A stretch of 64,000 bases of DNA, taken from assembly GCA_020746995.1 (NCBI GenBank), contig JAGPXD010000007.1, positions 930,001 to 994,000 of the forward strand. The letters are read 5' to 3'. The translations under genes and the position numbers were made by a program. Source of the stretch: Plectosphaerella cucumerina (taxonomy: Eukaryota > Ascomycota > Sordariomycetes > Glomerellales > Plectosphaerellaceae). Shown piece by piece: positions 44,945 through 54,715 of this stretch. Position 1 is the first letter of the stretch, and every line of letters begins with the position of its first letter. The notes beneath the pieces were generated by a model that did not search any database, was not told where the DNA came from, and was given only the letters and a program-made list of their open reading frames with translations.

Positions 44945-46624
44945 CTACCGGCGGCATATTTTCCTGCTCTCCAGCGCGGTGTCGACGGAGGCGGCCTCCT
45001 CGACTCCGATGAAAGAATCGTTCATACTGATACGCCGCCTCTTGGCAGGTGTCCCCTCATCGAGCCCCTCGTTGGATAGTTCCGAAGCCAGCCGGCGGCT
45101 GCTGCAGCTTGCCGTGCTCGGTAGGGACGGGTTCCTCCGGGGGGCTGAAAAGGCGACAGTGTCGCCGTCCGAATCTTCGGCATCCGAGTCGGTCACGGGT
45201 GGGTCCTCGAACAGCTCCATGCCGTCAAGGTCCACCTCGCCGACAAGGTCCGTTCCGAGAGCCCTGGCCAGGCGCTCCTTCAGCCCCAGCAGGGGGTGGA
45301 TGTCGACCTTAGTATGCTCGATAGCCATAATATGGTCATTAGGCCCGGAGCGCAGCTCCTCGGCAGTCGGGTGGTGGAGAGCCGTCAGCACCTTGGCCGT
45401 CACCGTCGTAGTGTAGACGGAGAAAGTCTGGTCGTCGTTTGTGGCCATGATGCGCAGCTTCGTGTCTACGAATTCGGGCATCGGCCGTTCGCGAAACTGC
45501 CTCTTGGTGATCTTGCCCGTCATCCCCTTCGACTCCGGGGTCGCCGGGTAGAACCGATCTTGGGCCATGGCGATGAAGACGGCAGCGAGGAAGGGGTCCT
45601 GATCAGGGTCTTTAGGGAGAACGAGTTTGACGCGCTTGGTCACCAGCGACTTGACGGCTGTGTTTTCGGGCCCTGCGCGTGGTTTGTAGACGGAAAACAT
45701 CCGGAACTTGCGTGTGGACTCCAGCAGGGGTTTGTCCAGGAATGCCATGGCAATCCTGCTAGACTCGTCCCGCCAGAACCCTTCCAGGTGGCAAACATGA
45801 GGATATGGTGCGCCCCAGACGAAGAGAGAGAACATGTGGTTCTTTCCCCCGGCCGGCCGTATCGTCCTGCCAGGATACATAATGTCGAACATGCCGCCCA
45901 GGCCGTTCATACGGGGAGAAGAAAAGACAGATTGCTCCGCTCCGATAGGCCTGCGGGGGCTCAGCACCAGGTCGAGACAGCCGGTCATGCGCAGAAGCCT
46001 GGTCGACATGGTTGGTTGCTTCCATGCTTCTGAAGACACTGGTCGTGGCTTCTGGCAGGGCGGCAGCTGCACAAACTTGATACCAAACGCTGAAAGGTGG
46101 GCGTTGGTCCACATGAGCGGCTTGATGAAGAGGCTCTCGCCTGCATGTTCGTGCAGGATGGAGCAGAAGGACCCCGCAACTGGCTGGAAGGCCTGACGCG
46201 CCCTGCGCTTGCGCCGCTTCCTGAGCTCGCGCGTATTGGCCTCCGTCGTGGAACTTGCCAGCGAACGAGATGAGAGGCGGGTGGCAAGTTGGATGCGCGG
46301 AATCGCCGGTGATTTCGTGGTGCCCAGTTCCGGGGCGTCGAGAAGCCGCGGGTCGATGGGGATTGCCGTCGTGGGCATGGACGTTGGTGTGGACGTAGGG
46401 GTGTTTGTGGGCGTCGGCGCGGGCATCTCTGTCAGGGTCTGCGAACCGTTGGAAATGGAGCGCTGCATCTTGGGCGGGGAGGATGAAAAGTCGGTCATAT
46501 CGCGTAGTCGCCCAAAGAAAGCGTGCGTACTCCGGAAGGTACTGCAATGGAGGGGCAAGATTAGTAAGTGCGAAAGCAAGGCAGGCGCACGACCTTTATA
46601 GAAAACATACTTTGTGACCAGCAT
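44945..46624 (-). CDS. Uncharacterised protein, possibly nuclear
   Basis: Two exons on the minus strand: 46624-46611 (14 bp, MLVT) and 46541-44945; 536 aa. I do not recognise the family. Residues ~1-30 include STHAFFGRLRDMTDF. Next is a Thr/Pro-rich run (TPTNTPTSTPTSMPTT). A basic patch (LRKRRKRRARQAF) could be a nuclear signal. A compact-looking middle (~150-420) has Trp/Phe/Pro-rich segments such as MWTNAHLSAFGIKFVQLP, MFSLFVWGAPYPHVCHLEGFWRDE, KRVKLVLPKDPDQDPFLAAVF and IAMAQDRFY. An acidic stretch and a second basic patch (AKRRRIS) sit near the C-terminus. No signal peptide or membrane segment. The 69-bp intron has GTATGT, ACTAAT branch and CAG signals and is a multiple of three, so the unspliced frame is also open. 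It is divergent from ARPC3. Confidence 0.65.
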   Translation of the reverse strand: MLVTKYVFYKGRAPALLSHLLILPLHCSTFRSTHAFFGRLRDMTDFSSSPPKMQRSISNGSQTLTEMPAPTPTNTPTSTPTSMPTTAIPIDPRLLDAPELGTTKSPAIPRIQLATRLSSRSLASSTTEANTRELRKRRKRRARQAFQPVAGSFCSILHEHAGESLFIKPLMWTNAHLSAFGIKFVQLPPCQKPRPVSSEAWKQPTMSTRLLRMTGCLDLVLSPRRPIGAEQSVFSSPRMNGLGGMFDIMYPGRTIRPAGGKNHMFSLFVWGAPYPHVCHLEGFWRDESSRIAMAFLDKPLLESTRKFRMFSVYKPRAGPENTAVKSLVTKRVKLVLPKDPDQDPFLAAVFIAMAQDRFYPATPESKGMTGKITKRQFRERPMPEFVDTKLRIMATNDDQTFSVYTTTVTAKVLTALHHPTAEELRSGPNDHIMAIEHTKVDIHPLLGLKERLARALGTDLVGEVDLDGMELFEDPPVTDSDAEDSDGDTVAFSAPRRNPSLPSTASCSSRRLASELSNEGLDEGTPAKRRRISMNDSFIGVEEAASVDTALESRKICRR

Positions 46625-47428
46625 CTTAAACTGGATGAGTCGAATTTGCTTCCGGGCGTCGGCGCAGGGTGGTGGGAGGACACCTTGGCGGCGTGGTGGG
46701 CGCGACGAAGCCCTGAGGCGCACTGGGGCGCGTTTCGGCGCTGGAGTTTGAGTTTGGTTTGCTAGGCACTCGTCTCGTGACGGAGGTGGACGGCCAAAGG
46801 AAAATGGATCGCAGATTGCGAAAGATGCGGATGACGAGGGTGTACCCGAGGGTTGGAAAGAGACGATGATCGAGAGATGGGATGCGGATGCGACAGCCTT
46901 GACGAGTCGCGTCCGAGGGAGGACGACCAAAGGGCGTCAGGGAGCAACCCAAGCCGCGGGGTGAAGTGGCGGGGGTAGGGCGCTATCTGAGATTGGTGAG
47001 TCAATAGGTGCCTAAATCATAGTGACACATCCCGAGGTCGCATTTGCAGGGGCTGTCGCCTGCCCCGCGCGGTGGGAGGCAAATCGGCCACAAGGGCAGG
47101 CGCGTTGGGGGAGCGAGATCATGTGATCTAGGCACCAGCCCCCTCCTCCGGCGACATCCGGATGTGGCGAAGCCACTTTGGGAGTGGCTGCCTGTGACAC
47201 TTTCGACACCTCAAATATCAGGCCTCAAACTCTACTCCCCCAAACCCCACGACCAAGGCGAAGCACAGGTGTCGGGTGCAACAACGTCAGTCGTCGACGC
47301 CGAGCCCCACCACCCAATCAACCATCACGACCTGCTTCGTCTCCGAAGCACGCCCGACTCAACCATCACACACCGGCACTCTTCCCCAGGCTGACCAGAC
47401 CTCGCGCTGGTCCTCTACAACCATCAAA
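46625..47428. other. Divergent promoter region, 0.8 kb
   Basis: It lies between the uncharacterised gene and ARPC3. The unspliced minus frame extends upward from 46624 to 46930, but without start or splice support. It is treated as leader/promoter. Confidence 0.45.
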
Positions 47429-48188
47429 ATGCCGGTATGACACCCCAATGCCTCTCCCCTCGCCGTCCCGAAGCTCCGCGGCCGACCTGCTCCCCCCTCA
47501 CCTCCTCTTCCGAAGCTCCACGCAAGCTCCCCCCTCGCTGACAACCCTCCCCCCAGGCCTACAACTCCGTCTTCAACTCGGACCCCAACATCTCGAGATT
47601 GATAGGCAACTTCCCCCTGCTGCCGCTGCGCACAAAGACCCGCGGTCCTGCCTACACCCTGCCGGCGCCCAACCCGCCGCTGCCCGCCAACGAGTCGCCC
47701 GACCCAGACAGCGAGTCCTACGACATCCTGGACGAGGTCCTCGCCCTCTTCCGCGCCAATACCTTCTTCCGCAACTTTGAGATCCAGGGTCCCGCCGACC
47801 GCCTCCTCGTCTACGGCATCTGGTTTGTCTCCGACTGCCTGACCAAGATCAAGCCCTCTGCCCTCGTGCGCGAGGCCCAGAAGGATGTCACCAACCTCGC
47901 CCTCGACACCAACTTTGCCATCCCCGGCGACCCAGGCTGGCCCCTGAACCAGGTGCGTGCGAAAACGGCTATTGCCCGAGCGGCCCCTTGCTAACGTGTG
48001 CCTCGCAGATGTACGAGCCTCCCCGCGACAGGCAGGACGCCGAACAGCTGCGGCAATACATGGCGCAGGTCCGCCAGGAGCTCGCGTCCCGGTTACTCGC
48101 GCGCGTCTACGAGGAGGGCGGCGACGGCAGGCCCAGCAAGTGGTGGCTGAGCTTCACCAAGAGGAAGTTCATGGGAAAGGCCCTGTGA
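47429..48188 (+). CDS. ARC18: Arp2/3 complex subunit 3 (p21)
   Basis: Three exons: 47429-47434 (ATGCCG only), 47557-47952, 48009-48188; 193 aa, usual length 175-195. It is a structural subunit of the seven-protein Arp2/3 complex that nucleates branched actin at endocytic patches. Family marks are MPAYNS at the N-terminus, RLIGNFPLLPLRTKTRGPA, VLALFRANTFFRNFEIQGPADRLL, NLALDTNFAIPGDPGWPLNQMYEPP and the C-terminal PSKWWLSFTKRKFM. The first coding exon of six bases is supported because MPAY is the conserved start of the family and the frame only opens after the AG at 47556. Symbol ARC18 is the yeast name (ARPC3 in animals). Confidence 0.92.
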
Positions 48189-48442
48189 GCGACTTGGACG
48201 CAGTCTGTGGTGGCGAGCAGGGGGGGCCAAAAACAGGGAGCGTGTAGATGTCCAACTCCATCTTGCTTTTTTCTTCATTCATTCACGAGCATAAACGTCC
48301 GGCGCGGTATCCTTGTGGAAATCATGATTCTTGAACCTTGTCTTGCCCGGCCATTCTATGAATCTCTGTCGTGGTAGGGGGTATCTTTTGACTTTTGCGT
48401 CTTGCCACCGCGGCCGATGCTCCATCCTGAGCCCGGATGCTC

Positions 48443-50339
48443 CTAAGGCGCCTGGGTCCCGTCCATCTTCCGCTTCTTGAACTTGCCGCGCGCCTCGACC
48501 TTGCCCTGCGCTGGCACCGCCTTCCACCCCGTGAAGATGTATCCTTCTGCGCCGCCCCTGGACATCATAAGCGGGTGCGTCCGCAGCGGCAGCACCTGCC
48601 ACCTCTTGGCGCGACTCGTCTGCACAGCGGAGCCGAGTAGCAGCGTCGGGTTGATAGGGAAGTCCTCAGAGCCCTCCCAGCGCTCCAGCTCGGCGGGGGT
48701 GAAGCCCTCCGTCTCGGGCGGCGGGTTCGACACCCAGGCGGCGCGGCGCGTGATACTGAAGCAGTCGCACAGTTCCGTCAGAGGCTCTATCGTCGGCGAG
48801 TAGATGGACACGGAGGCACCGCCGGCCAGCAGCGGCAGGGTGTTGCGAAGGATGGAGATGGGCTCCATGGCACTGGCGACGACGAGTGCCGAGAAGCCGC
48901 CTCCCCGGGCCTGATCGACGAGGAACTTCGTCTTGGCCCACCGCTTGCGCTTGCGGTGGTAGTTGCCCCGCTTGTTCGACTTCCACGTCGACATCTCCTC
49001 CTCCGTCGCGTCGGCGGGGCAGGACGAGTAGGCCGTGTCGGACATGGGCTCCAGGAGCTGGAGCCAGGAGATGGGGAAGAGGTGCGTGTGGAGGGGGTGG
49101 TTGCGCGTGCCGAGGTTGGGGGCGACCATGTCGCAGCCCCAGTACCGCAGGAGGGCGAGGTTTGGCTGGGCGGCCTGGTGGAGGACGGTGATGGTGTTTG
49201 CGCTGGCGGCGTCGACTTCGAAATCGTTGCGGAACGTCCGCGCGGTCTTATCGGCGTCTGTTGCGGCCCCGTTAGTCGCGGCGGCATCGGCCGACTCGTC
49301 GACCTGCATTGCATCCTCTGCCTCAGCAGCCGCCTCTGGCACATCCTCTGCTGCTTCCGCCTCGGCAGTCCCCTCAAGGTTGTCCGGCCACAGAATTCCC
49401 ATGCGCTCTGCCATCGCGGCCACAACCAGACCACCAGTGTCGTCCACAACAAGATATCTTCTGCCGAGCTCCTCCGGTGCGAACGCAGGGCTGCCGTCGT
49501 GCGGGATCACCCTCGGCTGGCCCGCGTCGAGCTCCTCTCCGCGGTGGACGTTGCCCCAGCACCCAAGCAGAGCCAGGGACTCCTGCCGCATGTCCAGAAT
49601 CTTCGATGCGTCCTTGTCTTCGAGGATGTGCTGGCCCAGTGTCACCGGGTGCAGGGGAAGCACCGAGAATTGCCGCAGGTACTTCTTGCTCTTGAGGGTC
49701 TTGTACTTTGCCAGCGAGAAGGCCGTCTTCTCTCCCAGCGCCGTGTGCGACAGCATGAGCTTCGCGATAATGTTCCTCCCGCCGTCGACGTCCTGCTTTT
49801 TGAGCTGCTCGATCTCCTCCATCGTCAGCATCTGCCGCGCCTTCTCCTCAACCTCTTCGCGGCCGGACCGCGCGATGACGTTTCCGCTCGCCTTGTCGAC
49901 CAGGGTGTAGTCGCCGCCTTCTGTCACCGCAACCACGTTGTCCGCGTCGTCCGCCACGCCGCCGGCGGCAGCGTCGTCTTCGCTGTTGGCATCCTCGTCG
50001 GCGCCAATGGGCTTCTCGCCGTCGATTTCGGCAAGCACGTCGGCGTGGATCTCGGAGGCGGGCACCACGCGCAGGCGGCTGAACTTTTCGCCCTCACGCT
50101 TGTCGAGGATTTCGTATGTGATGTGGTACGGCCGGTCAATAATCAGGTTGCTCGGAAACGAGCCGTATTTGCCGAGGGAAATGGTCCTGTCAAGACAAGC
50201 TGGTCAGCAAGACGTCGCAATAGGCAGATGGCTAGGGACAGTGAGAGCCTCACGTATTAGGAACAACCTGAATAACCTTGTTGTTCTCAGAGGGAAGCCT
50301 GACCGCGACCCAAGAGTGTGGTTGAATGAGGTCCGGCAT
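48443..50339 (-). CDS. TRM6: tRNA m1A58 methyltransferase non-catalytic subunit Trm6
   Basis: Two exons on the minus strand, 50339-50254 and 50186-48443; 609 aa. With Trm61 it forms the nuclear enzyme that methylates A58 in the T-loop of tRNAs, including initiator tRNA. Trm6 binds tRNA and lacks a SAM site. Marks are HSWVAVRLPSENNKV at the start, then TISLGKYGSFPSNLIIDRPYHITYE, the middle block ERMGIL..., KYKTLKSKKYLRQF, and a C-terminal Rossmann-like half ending before KFKKRKM. Two fungal inserts are acidic/Ala-rich (DEDANSEDD; EAEAAEDVPEAAAEAED). Intron: GTGAGG donor and GACAG acceptor with conserved phase. It converges with ARPC3 254 bp away. Confidence 0.9.
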
Positions 50340-50671
50340 TGTCGCTGTGGCGGTATACTGTGATGTTCCTGGTCGTCCAATGCGCCCAGAAAAAATGCGC
50401 CTTCGAGAAGCACTACAAAAAGTTCGAGGTTCCACGCTCGACTCGGCGGCATTGGGAGCTCCAGTCAACCAATCACACCCGCCCGTTGCCTGCATCGAGG
50501 ACCCCGCGCGGGGCAGCTGGATCTGGACCCAGGGCCCGCTCCGTCCACTGAGTTGCAGCACGCAGAACGCTGACCGCCGCTGAAACACTCGAGTTTCACG
50601 ACAGCCAAAATTGCGGAAGGACGGACGCCGCACAATGTGGACCGGCGCCAAAAAGGAATTACTTCCGCGAT

Positions 50672-50743
50672 TGCCTCGTACTGGAATCGAACCAGTGATC
50701 TCATCATTACTAGTGATGCGCTTTACCACTGAGCCAACGAGGC
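50672..50743 (-). tRNA. tRNA-Thr (AGT anticodon)
   Basis: 72-nt cloverleaf without intron. The acceptor stem pairs GCCTCGT with ACGAGGC, with discriminator A. The D arm contains GGCTCAGTGGTAAAGC. The anticodon stem CATCA/TGATG closes the loop CTAGTAA with anticodon AGT. The T stem ACTGG/CCAGT has loop TTCGATT. Internal A- and B-box elements are present. It sits between TRM6 and a Zn2Cys6 gene. Confidence 0.93.
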
Positions 50744-50761
50744 CTGTTGATGTTCAATTTG

Positions 50762-53040
50762 TCACGTCTGGCCATCTTCATCACCAGCTCCCCAGCACAG
50801 GCTGTCGAACAGGGCAATGTCGACACCTTGCAAAACCCAGTCTCCCTCAACGTCCAGCCCAAACAACCCTCCGTCGTCGACGTCGGGTACCATGGCCGCA
50901 TTTTCGCTCAGCTCAAATGACGGCATATCAAACCCAGGGTCCTCGCACTGCTCTTCAGCTCGAGGGGTTGGCCTTCCTGACGTGGGACCTGGAAAGTTCT
51001 GCGTCTCGACAAATCTCGTCTCTTGCCTCTCGATCTTGAATGCGCCGAGATGTGGCAGCGAAATGAGCAGACTGCGCCCATCATCGCTTGCGGTACCGTG
51101 GCACTCGAGCTCCCCGCCTCCCTCTGTTGGGGCCGCGGAATAGCAGACACCCTGGGTGACGTCCGCTTCGATTGTCAGCAACTGTCGTAGTATGACCGCG
51201 ATCTTCCCAGCGATGGGGTCACGCGGCTCTAAAGTGCCGGCTTGATCCATGATCTCCAGCACATATTCCATGAGGCCCCGATCCGTGAGCCTCTGGTGAG
51301 CGAGGGCATATGGCACAGTCCTGCTGTCGCATTCAGCGTCTTCGCTTTCCAAGCGGCACCGCGCACGCGAGTGCATATGGCCGATGCACATGGCCGTGCT
51401 GGCGATGAATGCGAGAAAGTCGATGCCGCGACAATAGCTGCCGGCACCCTGCTCGACAGCTCGGAAGGCTACGAACCGGGTGAGAAGCTCGCGGCTTGCC
51501 GCGATGGCTGTTGTACGGCTGTACTCGTACCGTCGATCGTTCGAGTTCTGCAGGAGGTGTGGAAAGTGCAGCCTGCCCAGGGTATGATAATACGCAAGCT
51601 GCGTCGTGACGCCGAGCGTGGCATCAATTGCTTCGACACCGCTTTTGTCGATTCCCGCCAAGTTGACAGGCAGCCACCATCGGGGCGGCATCAAAGCAGC
51701 TGCTTCCAGGAGCATTCTGTCAATCTTGAGGGTTTCCTCGAGGTCGTACATCTTCGAACCGGTGCGGTGAATGATCCGGCCGCCGACCATGGTTAAGACT
51801 CGCTCCAGAGACTCAAGAGGCGTACAAGCTTCGAGAGCGTTGGGAGCAGCGAACTCATCGCCAGTTGAACCTTGAGGGAGCCCCAGCATGAGCGATAGGT
51901 AACGGTCGGACTGAACGATCCGAAACCACATGTGCTCGGGGCTGAGGCGCTCCTTACTGCGAGAGTCGAGCATTCGCAGCAGTGGGGAGGAACCACCTCT
52001 ATCGAGACCAAGGGTCTGAGCGCTAGTCAGAGCCCTACGCATGGTGATGTACGCCCGGCGAAGGTTCCCTGCGTTGTTGTGGTACATGCTCTCCATCATG
52101 ATGCACTCGACGCCTTCGATGGTGCTCGCCAATTCGTCGTCGCTGTTGACCAACCGAGCTGCAGTCTCGACGGCGCGACACATCATGGCCTGCTGGGTGG
52201 TGCTCAGACGGCCAACTAGCTCTCGGATAGCCGTGGGTGAAAGGCCTTGCAAGATTGCGGCGAGGGTGAGGAGCTTGCGTGCGATGGTAACGGGATGTTC
52301 ATGCGGTGAGGGAGGCTGGAGAAGCTCCCGAGGTGATGGAAGGCCCTGTGCCTTGAATTGCGCATATGGCATGCATATGACCCCATGGAATGCAGCGGAA
52401 CTTGATGTCGAAGTGCTCAGGATGACCTCTAGGTCCTGTTGGCTTGGCCATGCTTCAAGGAGAACCTCGTTCAGACCGTTGTGTGGATTCGATTTCGATG
52501 CAGCATCTGGGCATGTCGATAACCAAGGTTTCTGTGACTCGTCAGATCATATTGCATACCGCGAGTAGACATCGTCAAAGCTTAGTGTGAGATCATGATG
52601 GTACTAACCGCTCCATATCGTCTTCGAAGCAATCGATGAACTGACGAAGACGCTCCACTTCCACGACACCTCGCCTCCGGCCGCGTAAATGAGGCTTCTG
52701 GCTCCACGTCCTGCCTATCCAAAACTTCTGCCCCATTGCTTTCGGTTGTGTCGGTCAACTGACTAACCAGCCGCTCGACCCGACCAAGCCGCTCTCCGAT
52801 GTGTTGTTTGGTGTTCGAGACGTCAGGAAACTCCTGGCTGACGCATGGGACTCCTCTTCTCCGACAGCCATCGCAAGTGCCGTCGGCTGAAAGACCGGCA
52901 AAGGTGCACTTCGTCTTCCGCCGCTTACATTCCCAGCAGCTGAGAGTGCCTTTGCGGAGGGCTTTTCGCCTCGGACTCCGCTCCTGTCCCGAGGGTAGTA
53001 GTGGCGGAAGAGGCAGCGGAGGTCGCTTCCGGGAACTCAT
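50762..53040 (-). CDS. Zn2Cys6 transcription factor with fungal-specific TF domain
   Basis: Two exons on the minus strand, 53040-52609 and 52531-50762; 733 aa. A Pro/Arg-rich N-terminus precedes the cluster at ~35-66 (CWECKRRKTKC, a ten-residue loop, CDGCRRRGVPC). A short coiled-coil-like dimer region follows (HIGERLGRVERLVSQL). The large C-terminal part matches the fungal-specific TF domain (middle homology region): LLTLAAILQGL, NAGNLRRAYITMRRALTSAQTLGLDR, SPEHMWFRIVQSDRYLSLMLGLPQGS and YYHTLGRLHFPHLL. An acidic, aromatic tail could activate transcription. The donor is GTTAGT, less common but phase-consistent. It is divergent from an NmrA-like gene over 439 bp, which makes that gene a first candidate target. 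Confidence 0.87.
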
Positions 53041-53479
53041 GGGAAGACAGAAAATAAGATCAATTTCCGAGATTCGTAGCGCGATTGGAAGGAAGTCGCC
53101 GATACATCTCGGCGAACGTGTTTGTGGACGAACATGAGCTTCGAGGCGAGGTGACGTCGGATGTCAGCGGCGGGGTCGACGCTGATTCGCTGATATCTCC
53201 GCCGTCTTCGGCGGAACAACCTCCAGGCATCGGATCTTTGACGGCAGCAGCCTTGTTCGATTCGGGATAGCATGGGATTTTTGACGTTGGTTTTCTTGAT
53301 CCTGCCGTTTCCCCCGCCGTTCGACGGATCCTGCTGCTGAGATAAGTTGGCTGGTTGCTCACACGTTGACGCCATCTGTGAACGATTTCAGGGACCAAAC
53401 ACGTCGACAAAATACTCAAGCCTCAAACTTGGGTCATCTCTTGATACTGATCATCAGCAAATATCGATCATCAGAAAAG
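53041..53479. promoter_or_regulatory. Divergent promoter, Zn2Cys6 gene / NmrA-like gene
   Basis: 439 bp between start codons. No CGG-N-CCG pair of classical spacing was obvious, but CGGCGG-type and CCGCCG half sites cluster at ~53166-53210. Confidence 0.35.
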
Positions 53480-54715
53480 ATGGTCAAGATTGCAATTGCT
53501 GGAGCTTCAGGCAGTAAGACAGTTCTGTTACCGACTCAATGAGGGGGCAAACTGACCCGGCGAAACTGCCAGATGTTGCCCAGGAGCTCCTTGAAGTCCT
53601 CGTCTCTACCAACAAACATGAGATATTGCTTCTTTCCCGGAAGGTACTTGCTTCCTCAAAATCATGAATGCGAAAACATTGTATTCTGATTGGCTTCTCA
53701 GCCACTCCCAGTAGACTCGGATAAGCCGAATGCAGTTGCCATTCGAGTGGATTACGAAGACACCGAACACCTTGCCCAAACCTTGAAAGGCGTCCAAACT
53801 CTGCTTTGCTTCATCACACCTCAGTCGGACCCAGGCAATACCGCCCAGAAGAATCTCATCGATGCAGCGATCAAGGCCAATGTTGTTCGATACGCACCCA
53901 GCGAATGGGCGTCGTATGTCACCACCGCTGATCCAGATTCCATTCATCGGACAAGTTCTGACGACATCTTTTAGATCAAACTTCGAGCACATGCCCTGGT
54001 ATGCTGGCAAAGGGGAGATCCGAGAGTATCTCAAGGATCTCAACAAGGACACCAAGGCAAGTCGTACCTTACTTCGAGGAGTGTCATGAGTCTTATACTA
54101 TCATCTTGCTGCGTCAGGTCATCGAGTACTGCCTCTTCCAAGCTGGGATGTTCGTCGACTACTTCGCCAGCCCTTACAAGACAACGAAGCATATACATCC
54201 CTTCCAGAACCAGTTCGACTTCAACAAACGCCGAGCCATCGTGCTCGAGGGTGCTGAAGACGCCACCTTGAGTCTTATCACCGCTCATGACTTTTGTGCT
54301 GTTGTAGCACAAGCTCTCGACTACCAAGGGACATGGCCCGTCATCGGGGGCATCGTGGGTGAGCGGGTGACTGTCAAGCAGCTACTTGCCATCGGAGAGA
54401 AGATCCGTACGTCTTCCCACGCCTTGGCCGATCACTGACTAACATCAACCAGGCGGCCCGTTTTCCATCGAGGCAGTGCAAAGGGCCGATCTCGAGGCCG
54501 GCCTCGTCAAAACAACATGGCTGCCCAAGGCCGACCATCCAGCCATTCCTCCGGACCAGGTCGAGAAGCTGTCCGGTTTCATGGTGGCCGGGATGCTCCT
54601 CGGCATGGCGGCGGGAGCTCTCGACGTGTCCTCGGAGTGGAACGATCTCCTCCCAAATTACAAATTTACTCGAGTCGAGGACTTCCTGACGGCGGCTTGG
54701 CACGGGAAGCCTTGA
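53480..54715 (+). CDS. NmrA-like/isoflavone-reductase-like NAD(P)-binding protein
   Basis: Six exons: 53480-53513, 53573-53643, 53702-53913, 53975-54056, 54118-54406, 54453-54715; 316 aa. The Rossmann fold begins at once with IAIAGASGNVAQELL (GxxGxxG). Next come the second strand EILLLSRK and VDYEDTEHLAQTLKGVQTLLCF. The NmrA-type core is NLIDAAIKANVVRYAPSEWASSNFEHMPWYAGKGEIREYL. Later segments are VIEYCLFQAGMFVDYF and AQALDYQGTWPVIGG. Such proteins act as redox-sensing regulators or as reductases on aromatic or quinone substrates; which applies here is open. The intron between exons 4 and 5 begins GC (AAG|GCAAGT) rather than GT. The flanking motif (NKDTK-VIEYCLFQ) and frame shift across it support this unusual donor. 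Confidence 0.83.
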
